A stretch of DNA of 64,000 nucleotides from Mucilaginibacter pallidiroseus (GTDB taxonomy: Bacteria > Bacteroidota > Bacteroidia > Sphingobacteriales > Sphingobacteriaceae). The position numbers were made by a program, and so were the translations under genes. Below, piece after piece: positions 25,799-33,572 of this stretch. Location of the stretch: NCBI RefSeq assembly GCF_007846085.1, contig NZ_VOEJ01000010.1, positions 87,268 to 151,267 of the forward strand. Direction: 5' to 3'. The notes beneath the pieces are model-generated. The model had not been told where the DNA came from and did not search any database. It saw only the letters and a list, made by a program, of their open reading frames with translations. Positions within the stretch are counted from its first letter, which is position 1. Each line of letters starts with the position of its first letter.

Positions 25799-25838
25799 AA
25801 AAGCCCGGGCGTTAGGTTAAGTAATTAGGGCTTTTAGT
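25799..25838 (+). terminator. Terminator after TlpA-like gene
   Basis: AAAAGCCC and GGGCTTTT arms form a hairpin about 80 bp after the stop at 25723, with a T-rich 3' side. It resembles the structure at 20652-20691. Confidence 0.6.
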
Positions 25839-25907
25839 GCTATTACACAACGGGGAATTTTTGGATTTGAATACAAAATTTAAGTATGTTTGAGATTGCC
25901 AAATAAC

Positions 25908-26896
25908 ATGAATGTAAAAACCTGTCTAATATTTTTAATAGTTTTTGTTGCAAGGCACTGCATGGGTCAAACACCCATTGGTAACGTAGATAAGCTTGCC
26001 GGCCAAGTAAATGATTACACAAGACAATTCCAAGCAGCTTCTATCTATATAAAAACAGATAAAGGCATATACGAAAATGAAGAAGACTATGGTTTAAAGC
26101 GACCATTTTAGACGCTCAATATTTTACATCATTTATTTTAGATCAAACTCTCTATCTCCGTCTTAGTAGTTTAAGCAATGACAGCACTGTTTGGGAAGAA
26201 AAATATCCAATTGTTAACGGCTTATCAAATGGTCATGTTTACAATGATAAATCCGTATCGCCTGGTAAGTATTTACTGTCAGCCTATTCAGCTCATTCCT
26301 ATTATAAAGATAAAAGATTTCTTCGGTCCAAAGCAGTCATTCGAATTGTAAAAAACATCAACTCGCATTTAAAAGCAAGATCAAAAGCAATCATTGAGAA
26401 TGCAAAGCCATCAAAGGTTCTGCAATTTACGATGTTACCTGAAGGTGGTCACCTAGTATACGGCTTGCCATGCAGAGTAGCTTTTAAAGCTGTTGATAGT
26501 AATGGCGCACCAGCAAATGTATCTGGAGTACTAATGAACAAGGGACGAGTAATGAAAGCATTTAAATCATATCATGCTGGTATGGGCGTCTTTGACTTCA
26601 CACCATCCAAGGGGGAAAATTATGATGTTAAGGTTTTAGGTTACAATGATAGTGCCTTGTTTCTCTTGCCAAAAATCGAAGATAAAGGAATGACTCTTCA
26701 TTTAATGAAGTATGAAAATGATACCCTTTTCTTTCGCATTTCGCCAAACTCAAATTTAACTAAAAGGAAGGTTTATCTGAGATTACAAGTGCGCTGGCGG
26801 GTACAAAGTATTGACCACCTGGGCTCGAACCTATTTCTTAAATCAACTGATAATCAGCTTTTTGTACAGACTATCTCGTTTAAGGTAGTTACATAG
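25908..26896 (+). pseudogene. Frameshifted and truncated MG2-domain secreted protein
   Basis: Frame 1 starts at ATG 25908 with a signal peptide (MNVKTCLIFLIVFVARHCMG) and ends at 26111. From about 26087 another frame continues without stops (LWFKATILDAQYFTSF...) to 26896, so a one-base-type shift lies near 26078-26090. The sequence (IYIKTDKGIYENE, then SLSNDSTVWEEKYPIVNG, and MLPEGGHLVYGLPCRVAFKA) is the start of a macroglobulin MG2-type protein that normally runs past 700 residues. The C-terminus is lost at about 26.79-26.81 kb, where a tRNA-like fragment begins. It is not expected to make a working protein. Confidence 0.8.
26815..26832 (-). repeat. tRNA 3'-end-like fragment, copy 3 (18 bp)
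   Basis: Eighteen bases are identical to 20109-20126 in the candidate att core. The copy sits exactly where the MG2-type reading frame loses its family sequence, so it marks a junction of foreign DNA. The terminator half of the cassette is absent here. Confidence 0.55.
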
Positions 26897-27154
26897 GTAG
26901 CACGCCCTATTGAATAGCTAAGTCAGGAAATACTGAGGATTTTAAGAAGAATTTGCGTAATGTATTTTTGATCAGCTTTTTTCATAAATATCTAAGAAAA
27001 ATCTATGCCTAAAGGCCGCTGCTGGCTGTACAACTTTAAGATCTTTCTTATTTTACTCATGCTTATTGTTAAGTGGCCATGCTTAGGATATATATATATA
27101 TATGTCTGCCTCTTTAAGATGGTTCGCTCTTTCACCCCAGTTACACTATTGCAG
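26897..27154. other. Gene-free junction DNA
   Basis: No convincing gene. The stretch contains an (AT)8 tract at 27088-27103 and leads into the IS-like repeats. A 148-codon frame running from 27005 across this region and into the next gene has the odd composition of a chance frame. Confidence 0.5.
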
Positions 27155-27240
27155 TGGTCACTTTCGCCCGGAATACCCTGGTCAGTTTGCCGCGGTATGG
27201 GTTGTCAGCTTGTCCCGGAATGGATTGGTCACTTTCATCA
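27155..27240. mobile_element. End of an IS21-like element (remnant)
   Basis: Four imperfect copies of a unit of about 24 bp starting TGGTCA(C/G)TTT are arranged head to tail from 27155, 27179, 27202 and 27226, with CCGGAAT inside two of them. Multiple short repeats of this kind form the ends of IS21-family elements. No istA or istB remains here, so only an end survives. Confidence 0.5.
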
Positions 27241-27332
27241 GCATCCTCCGTGTTGTATGGGCTTTGTATTTTATTTTAAATTTATAGCACCCAAAAACGG
27301 AGCTATCATAAATTGCTATATATTAGTAGGCA

Positions 27333-28541
27333 ATGTTTATACGGTTTATGATCAAAAACTTAGCTGCCGTAATTTTTCTATGTTTTTACCTGGAGAATTC
27401 ATTGGTGGCGCAATCTTTAAAGCCAATAGGTATCGACGAAAACTCGATTAAATTTACGGTTGAAGCTGACACCGCATGGACAGCTATGCTTAAGCGCTAC
27501 AAAGGTTGGTTTGGGGCCGATGGTATTTATACCATTCCTCTGAATGGGGTTGAAAGCAGAAAGTCAAATGCCGGAGATAAGTCGCTGCTGATTTTCAGCG
27601 ACAGTATGATTGGTGAGGTAAAAGACGGCACTATGCAGCCGGGCTACAAAATGATTCATAATTCAGTTGCCCTACTCACGGGCAGCAAGCCGCAGCCAGA
27701 TAACCTCAAATTTCATTGGGAAAAAAGCAAGGATGGCTCGGCCGAATCAGTGTTTATCCCGCGTACATCGCAAACCCAACCCGGCGATTATTATTGGTTA
27801 GGTGATGGTTTTGTAAACACCGAAGGTAATGGCGCCTTGTATATTTTTGGTTACCGTGTTAAAACATTTAATACCGATGCATTTGGTTTTAAAGAGGTGG
27901 GTAATACCTTAATAAAACTTAACCCTAAACAGGCGCCGGCATTTAAAGATATCTTTCAAAAAGATACGCCGTTTTACCTTACAAGCAAAGGCGGCGACAT
28001 AGGATCTTTTGGCACGGGTATTTATGTAAATACTAAAAGCGCCCAAGCAAAAAATGCCGACGGCTATGTATATGTTTACGGCGTTCGCAACATCAGCAAA
28101 GATATTATGCTGGCAAGGGTGCTGCCCAAGCAATTTGACAATTACGCGCAATGGCAATTTTGGGATGGGGCATCATGGGTAGGGGATATGGATAAGGTTG
28201 CCAACATAACAAGCAATGCCTCAAATGAGATCAGCGTATCGCAACTTGCGGATGGGCGATACATTATGGTTTTCCAGGTAAATGGCATGAGTACTGATAT
28301 TGGTATAAGGCTTGCCAATAAATTAACCGGGCCATGGGGACCTATCATCAAAATATGGGATTGTAACCCTGATTTGAAAAAAAGTACTTATGTAGTGTAC
28401 AACGCCAAGGCACATCCAACCCTGTCCGGCCCTAATGAACTGCTGATTAGCTACAACATAAATTCGCTTGAGTTTATCAAAGATTTAATGACCGACCCCA
28501 ACCTGTATCGCCCTCGTTTTATAAGATTAAAAATTCAATAA
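27333..28541 (+). CDS. Secreted beta-propeller protein (DUF4185/DUF5005-like), PUL member
   Basis: A 402-aa protein with a signal peptide (about residues 1-26, ending SLVAQS) and repeated propeller-like blades: DKSLLIFSDSMIGEV, NGALYIFGYRVKTFN, ADGYVYVYGVRN, ADGRYIMVFQVN and PNELLISYNIN. The pattern is close to the DUF4185/DUF5005 glycan-associated proteins of Bacteroidetes, some of which are glycoside-active. I see no catalytic residues I can assign. It is the first rightward gene of the PUL. The start could be the ATG at 27333 or the next one at 27348. No copy of the PUL palindrome lies before it. Confidence 0.75.
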   Translation: MFIRFMIKNLAAVIFLCFYLENSLVAQSLKPIGIDENSIKFTVEADTAWTAMLKRYKGWFGADGIYTIPLNGVESRKSNAGDKSLLIFSDSMIGEVKDGTMQPGYKMIHNSVALLTGSKPQPDNLKFHWEKSKDGSAESVFIPRTSQTQPGDYYWLGDGFVNTEGNGALYIFGYRVKTFNTDAFGFKEVGNTLIKLNPKQAPAFKDIFQKDTPFYLTSKGGDIGSFGTGIYVNTKSAQAKNADGYVYVYGVRNISKDIMLARVLPKQFDNYAQWQFWDGASWVGDMDKVANITSNASNEISVSQLADGRYIMVFQVNGMSTDIGIRLANKLTGPWGPIIKIWDCNPDLKKSTYVVYNAKAHPTLSGPNELLISYNINSLEFIKDLMTDPNLYRPRFIRLKIQ

Positions 28542-28573
28542 AATATCTGTATGGAATTTGTTACATGATTTTG

Positions 28574-28587
28574 CTAAATCAATTTAG
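28574..28587. promoter_or_regulatory. LacI-type operator before SGNH hydrolase 1
   Basis: CTAAATCAATTTAG has perfect 6-bp inverted arms. TTTG at 28570-28573 abuts it on the left, and a TA-N3-TTTG element follows at 28594-28602, so the site sits inside a Bacteroidetes-type promoter. It is one of nine such sites in the PUL. Confidence 0.75.
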
Positions 28588-28707
28588 TTATGTTAAAGTT
28601 TGTTTTTACATTTGAGGCATAACCAATTGTAATTATTCTTACTTGATGCCGGTGAATTTGTAATACAGATCAATTGCAGCGGCATGGATAATATTAACCC
28701 TTTAAAT

Positions 28708-29460
28708 ATGAAAGCTATTAAACTTACACTTTGCCTGCTTGCCCTGGGCGCAATGAGTGCGAAAGCCCAACAAACTGAAGAGCAAAAAAAAGCCGAAGCC
28801 TGGGCTAATTTTCAAAAAGCAATTGAAGAGCGCGTGCACAAGGACTGGGCCTGGATAAAACGATACGAAGGCGACAACGAAAAGCTCCCCGCTCCGGCTG
28901 CAGGCGAAAAACGCGTTGTGTTTATGGGAAATTCCATAACCGAAGGCTGGATAAATACCGACCCAGATTTTTTTAAAGGTAAAGCATACATAAACAGGGG
29001 CATAGGTGGGCAAACCACACCGCAAATGCTGGTACGTTTCAGGGAGGACGTTATCAATTTAAAACCTGCAGTTGTTGTGATATTGGCCGGTATCAACGAT
29101 ATAGCCGAAAACACAGGTCCGTCAAAGCTAGATGATGTAGCAGGGAATATATTCTCAATGGCACAGTTGGCAAAAGCCAATAATATTAAAGTGATACTGT
29201 CGTCGGTTTTACCTGCCGCTGCCTTTCCTTGGAAGCCAACTATTGACCCTCGGGAGTCTGTTATAAAGTTAAACGCCATGCTGAAGGACTTTGCACAAAA
29301 AAATAAGTTGGGTTATATAGACTACTACACATCAATGGTGAATACCGACAGGGGCATGAAGGCAGGTTTGGCCAGCGATGGCGTGCACCCAACTATGGCT
29401 GGTTATAAAATTATGGAACCACTCGCCGAATCTGAAATAGCGAAAGTCTTAAAAAAATAA
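28708..29460 (+). CDS. SGNH/GDSL esterase 1 of the PUL
   Basis: A secreted SGNH hydrolase of 250 aa from ATG 28708 (MKAIKLTLCLLALGAMSAKA is the signal peptide; an in-frame start at 28684 is less likely). Block I is VVFMGNSITEGW, giving the serine nucleophile. Block III is VILAGINDIAENTG and block V is DGVHPTMAGY with the Asp/His pair. These enzymes remove acetyl or other acyl groups from glycans, which fits a PUL for acylated substrate. An operator-bearing promoter lies 120 bp upstream. Confidence 0.9.
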   Translation: MKAIKLTLCLLALGAMSAKAQQTEEQKKAEAWANFQKAIEERVHKDWAWIKRYEGDNEKLPAPAAGEKRVVFMGNSITEGWINTDPDFFKGKAYINRGIGGQTTPQMLVRFREDVINLKPAVVVILAGINDIAENTGPSKLDDVAGNIFSMAQLAKANNIKVILSSVLPAAAFPWKPTIDPRESVIKLNAMLKDFAQKNKLGYIDYYTSMVNTDRGMKAGLASDGVHPTMAGYKIMEPLAESEIAKVLKK

Positions 29461-29495
29461 ATGAATACGGTATCCCTGTCCTCAGGATATCGCAA

Positions 29496-29509
29496 CTAAA
29501 ACGATTTAT
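29496..29509. promoter_or_regulatory. LacI-type operator abutting SGNH hydrolase 2 start
   Basis: CTAAAACGATTTAT matches the PUL palindrome at 12 of 14 positions and ends 2 bp before the ATG at 29512. A protein bound here could block transcription or cover the translation start. Confidence 0.65.
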
Positions 29510-29511
29510 CA

Positions 29512-30930
29512 ATGCGGATATTTTTACTTATCTGTTTGCTATTGCTTGCTCGCTCAGTTACTACCAGTGCACAGCAAGTTAAGCCCTTTAAAGCGGGCGA
29601 CAGGGTAGTTTTCACAGGTAATAGCATTACTGATGGCGGGAGATACCACTCGTTTATATGGCTTTATTACATGACAAGGATGCCCTACATGCGGCTCGAC
29701 TTTTTTAATGCAGGCATAGGTGGTGATGTAGCCGGGCAAATAAGCGAACGCCTGCAAGAGGACGTGTTTGATAAAAGGCCTACGGTAATTACGCTAACCT
29801 TTGGTATGAATGATACCGGCTACCAACTTTTAACCGGTGAAAAAGCTGACTCCAATTACCGGGCTAAAATCGAAAAATCCTATCGAAGCTTCTTAAATAT
29901 CGAAAACCAGTTACAGAAATATGCCGGTGCCCGGAAAATCATGATAGGCTCGTCACCTTACGATGGGAATGCCAAAATTAAGGCCGGTGTTATCTATCAG
30001 AAAAATGAAGCTATAAATAAGGTTATCGATTTTCAAAAGCAAGCAGCGAAAACTAATAATTGGGATTTTGTTGACTTTAACCAGCCCATGCAGGCAATTA
30101 ACAGGCAGCAGCAAGCCAGGGATTCGGCCTTTACTTTGGAAGGTTTCGACAGGATCCACCCAACTATTGACGGGCACATGGTGATGGCCTACCTGTTTTT
30201 AAAGGCGCAGGGCTTTGCAGGCAAAAAGATAGCCGCAATAAGCATCAACGCAAGTGAGAAGAAAATTATAAGATTTGAAAACTGCCAGATCAGCAACCTT
30301 ACAGGCGGCAAACAGCAGGTAGATTTTATATACAAAGCAAATGCATTGCCTTACCCCACAGATACAGTTATGCAAGGCAGCGGGAAGCACGGTCGTTCAC
30401 AGGCAGGTGCCGAATTATTGGTGCCGTTTGAGCATGACTTTAACCAGGAAACCTTACAGGTAGCAGGCTTGGCGGAAAATCAACAATATCAGGTAAAAAT
30501 AGATGATAAGTTTATTGGCAGTTGGACGGCTTCGCAGCTTAAAAGCGGAATAAATCTGGCTAAAATTTGTACTACGCCCCAATATCAGCAGGCATTAGCA
30601 GTAATGCATTTAAATGAGGAGCGCTGGGCCATTGAGCGCCGCCTGCGCGAATATTGGTGGCTACAATATTCTATAATGAAACCACATGGGCTGTTTCACA
30701 ACGATAGCGAAGCCACGGTTAGTTCATTAAAGCAATATGCCAAAAAAGATTTTTTTGTGGCTGTTGTGCTTAACACCTATTACAAGGCACGCCTCAAGCC
30801 TGTGCGTGATGCTTGGCAAAAGGAAATGGATTTACTCACCAACGAAATTTACCGCATAAATAAACCCGTTGCCCATAAAATAAGCGTACAAGCGGTTAAT
30901 AACCTAAATCATGCAATCACTCAAAAATAA
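29512..30930 (+). CDS. SGNH/GDSL esterase 2 of the PUL
   Basis: A 472-aa secreted protein: signal peptide to about residue 21, then an SGNH domain with VVFTGNSITDGGRYHS (nucleophile serine), the glycine and asparagine blocks GIGGDVAGQ and TFGMNDTGY, and DRIHPTIDGHMVM with the Asp/His pair. A C-terminal region of about 230 residues ending in NEERWAIERRLREYWW and beyond is shared with the gene at 38098, so the two are paralogues. The role is deacylation of the glycan. The next gene starts inside its 3' end (20-bp overlap), giving an operon with the GH38 enzyme. Confidence 0.9.
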   Translation: MRIFLLICLLLLARSVTTSAQQVKPFKAGDRVVFTGNSITDGGRYHSFIWLYYMTRMPYMRLDFFNAGIGGDVAGQISERLQEDVFDKRPTVITLTFGMNDTGYQLLTGEKADSNYRAKIEKSYRSFLNIENQLQKYAGARKIMIGSSPYDGNAKIKAGVIYQKNEAINKVIDFQKQAAKTNNWDFVDFNQPMQAINRQQQARDSAFTLEGFDRIHPTIDGHMVMAYLFLKAQGFAGKKIAAISINASEKKIIRFENCQISNLTGGKQQVDFIYKANALPYPTDTVMQGSGKHGRSQAGAELLVPFEHDFNQETLQVAGLAENQQYQVKIDDKFIGSWTASQLKSGINLAKICTTPQYQQALAVMHLNEERWAIERRLREYWWLQYSIMKPHGLFHNDSEATVSSLKQYAKKDFFVAVVLNTYYKARLKPVRDAWQKEMDLLTNEIYRINKPVAHKISVQAVNNLNHAITQK

Positions 30931-33457
30931 GATATTCAAAACGCTGTGTTTTGTTGTGTTAACCGTACTTAGCGGCTTGTCTGCAAAAGGCCAGCAGGCC
31001 TACTATATCGATGGCTATCACGGCGGCATTTGGGGCCATTATCCGGATTGGAATACCCGCTTTATAGTGGATATGCTTAATAAGCATCCGCATTGGAAAA
31101 TTAACCTTGAAATTGAACCCGAAACCTGGGGTCGTGCAGCAGTTGTTGATCCGAAAGCTTTCGAAGAGCTTAAAACTTTTATGAATGATCAATCGGCTAA
31201 CGGGCGTATAGAATATGTGAGCCCCGCTTACGCCCAAAGCTACCTGTATAATATTGATGGTGAAAGTATCATCAGGCAGTTTGATTATGGCATGGCGATG
31301 CTAAAGAGCCAGTTCCCTGGTATAAAATTTAGCACCTATTCAACCGAAGAGCCTTGTTTTACAAGCGCGCTGCCTGGCATTTTAACATCATTCGGCATCA
31401 ACTACACATCGCTTAAAAACCCAAATACCTGCTTTGGCGGATATACAAGGGCCTTCGGCGGCGAATTGGTAAACTGGATAGGGCCCGACGGTTCTGCCAT
31501 TTTAACGGTACCACGGTATGAAGTGGAGAAGCTTCAACCAAAATCTACCTGGCAAACAATCGCTTGGAATAACTCGCCGGAATATATCAATGCTGCTGTG
31601 GCTTACGGCATAAAGCATCCTATTGGCATGACCCTGCAGGACGCAGGCTGGAAAGGTGGTCCTTTTTTAGGTAATGCGGACGCCGAGCAACAAAAAAACA
31701 AATACACAACCTGGCGCAACTACTTTGAAAATGTAGTAGCCGGAGATAAAAAGAAAGACTGGAAGTTAAGCCAGGAAGATATATTGGTAAGCCTGGTTTG
31801 GGGTTCGCAGGTAACGCAACAACTGGCACAACGGGTGCGCAACGCCGAAAACCAATTGATACGTGCAGAAAAGGCAGCTACAATAGCAGGCATTATTGCT
31901 AATAAAACGTGGCCAAAGGCAAGTATCGACAGCGCATGGCGTACGCTGATGTTGGCGCAGCATCACGACTGCTGGATTGTTCCCTACAATGGAAAGGATG
32001 GCGATACCTGGGCCGATAAGGTTGTAAAATGGACATTCAATTCAAATAATTTAAGCCAAGTTATCACCAATATATGGATTGAAAAACCGGGTGATGCTAA
32101 AACAGAATCATCTCAAGTAACTGTGCTAAATACCCAGGCCAAAGGTCGAACGGAATTGGTCAGTATATTAACACCTGTAAGCTTGAAAGGCAAAAGCCTT
32201 GTTGTTAAAGATGCCGCAGGTAAGCTCTCGGCCACGCAGGTTCAGGGTGATAGTTTAATGTTCCTGGCTAAGGCAACTTCGTTTGGTTACAGCACGTTTG
32301 ATGTTGTTGAAGGTAGTTTGGCATCCGCAAAAAACATGAAAGCTGCAAAGCAAGCCAACGGTAAGTATATGCTCGAATCTGACCTGTATCGTATTGTACT
32401 TGATCCTGAAAAAGGCGGCAGTATTGTAAGCCTGGTAATCAAACAAGGCAACAAAGAAATGGTGGATCAAAAAAGCCCGAACGGCTTTAATACCATGCGT
32501 GGCAATTTTTATAACAATGGCGGTTTAAAAAGATCGTCAGATGCCCCTGCACAGATAACCATTATAGAAAGTGGACCGCTGCGGGCAAGCGTATTAATAA
32601 AGGGTAAGATTGCCGGTACAAATTTTTCGCAGACAGTATCGCTCACCAAAGGCGAGCCGGTCATTGATATGCACTTAACTATTAATTGGAAAGATAACGT
32701 CGGCGTTGGTGAAGATGTTGACAAAACAAAATATAAATGGACCGATTATAGAAAACCTTTTTACAACGATAGCAACAAATTGGTAACCGTATTTCCGCTT
32801 AATTTAAAAGGACAGAAGGTTTACAAGAATGCCCCGTTAGACGTAACCGAAAGCAGGCTCGACAACACATTTTACAACAGTTGGGACAGTATCAAAAATA
32901 CCGTTATACTTAACTGGGTTGATGTTACCGATGCCAATAACGAATACGGTTTGGCACTTTTTACCGATCATACCACCAGTTATACGCATGGGGAAAACTT
33001 TCCGCTTGGCTTGGTTACGCAGTATTCGGGCATGGGCTTGTGGGGACGTAATTATACTACCAGCGGCCCAACTTACATCCATTATGCTGTAATGCCGCAT
33101 AAAGGCAAATGGGATGTAGCCGGTGTATGGCCGGCTTCAGCTCAATGGAACGAGCCTCTTATTGCTGCATCAGGTAAAAAAACTAAAACCGTCAGTTGGC
33201 TGGTGGCACCGCAGACCGGTCTTACTATCAGCGCAGCACAAATAAAAGATGGTAAAATATTGTTGCGGTTTTTTAATGCTGAAGGTATATCCGGCAGGAA
33301 GAAGATTAAATTGAATTTCAAGTATAACAAGGCAACCCTGGTAAGTCTTAACGGGCGCAGCATAGGAAACCTGCTTTCAACAAAGCATAATGACAATACC
33401 AGCGAAATAGATTTAACTATTCCGAAATTTGGTTTTAAAACGGTAGTATTTGAATGA
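30911..33457 (+). CDS. GH38-type alpha-mannosidase
   Basis: An 848-aa secreted enzyme. After the signal peptide (to about residue 27) the GH38 N-terminal domain starts DGYHGGIWGHYPDWNT. The segments INLEIEPETWGRA and MLAQHHDCWIVPYNGKDGDTW match the conserved parts of this family, followed by the beta-rich C-terminal half (YRIVLDPEKGGSIVSLVIKQ). GH38 enzymes release alpha-linked mannose with retention. The nucleophile Asp is not obvious in the usual place, so the exact activity is less sure than the fold. It overlaps the upstream esterase by 20 bp. Confidence 0.87.
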   Translation: MQSLKNKIFKTLCFVVLTVLSGLSAKGQQAYYIDGYHGGIWGHYPDWNTRFIVDMLNKHPHWKINLEIEPETWGRAAVVDPKAFEELKTFMNDQSANGRIEYVSPAYAQSYLYNIDGESIIRQFDYGMAMLKSQFPGIKFSTYSTEEPCFTSALPGILTSFGINYTSLKNPNTCFGGYTRAFGGELVNWIGPDGSAILTVPRYEVEKLQPKSTWQTIAWNNSPEYINAAVAYGIKHPIGMTLQDAGWKGGPFLGNADAEQQKNKYTTWRNYFENVVAGDKKKDWKLSQEDILVSLVWGSQVTQQLAQRVRNAENQLIRAEKAATIAGIIANKTWPKASIDSAWRTLMLAQHHDCWIVPYNGKDGDTWADKVVKWTFNSNNLSQVITNIWIEKPGDAKTESSQVTVLNTQAKGRTELVSILTPVSLKGKSLVVKDAAGKLSATQVQGDSLMFLAKATSFGYSTFDVVEGSLASAKNMKAAKQANGKYMLESDLYRIVLDPEKGGSIVSLVIKQGNKEMVDQKSPNGFNTMRGNFYNNGGLKRSSDAPAQITIIESGPLRASVLIKGKIAGTNFSQTVSLTKGEPVIDMHLTINWKDNVGVGEDVDKTKYKWTDYRKPFYNDSNKLVTVFPLNLKGQKVYKNAPLDVTESRLDNTFYNSWDSIKNTVILNWVDVTDANNEYGLALFTDHTTSYTHGENFPLGLVTQYSGMGLWGRNYTTSGPTYIHYAVMPHKGKWDVAGVWPASAQWNEPLIAASGKKTKTVSWLVAPQTGLTISAAQIKDGKILLRFFNAEGISGRKKIKLNFKYNKATLVSLNGRSIGNLLSTKHNDNTSEIDLTIPKFGFKTVVFE

Positions 33458-33496
33458 ACGCTTTGCAAACACCTTCGTCAAATATTTTAAATTGAT

Positions 33497-33526
33497 TTTG
33501 CTAAAACGTTTTATTTAATATATTTG
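33497..33526 (+). promoter_or_regulatory. Promoter with embedded LacI-type operator before GH92-1
   Basis: The -33 element TTTG (33497-33500) and the -7 element TATATTTG (33519-33526) are 18 bp apart. The palindrome CTAAAACGTTTTAT (33501-33514) begins directly after the TTTG and fills most of the spacer, so bound repressor and RNA polymerase would compete. The start codon is 47 bp downstream. Confidence 0.8.
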
Positions 33527-33572
33527 CTATAACCAATTCCTGCGGTTGCATACCACATCCGTAATTCAATTT

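Noticed and set aside
27005..27451. A 148-codon frame with a hydrophobic N-terminus and Trp/Cys-rich middle
   Set aside because: It runs through an (AT)8 tract and the IS21-like repeats and into the next gene in another frame; its composition is that of chance reading of the repeats.
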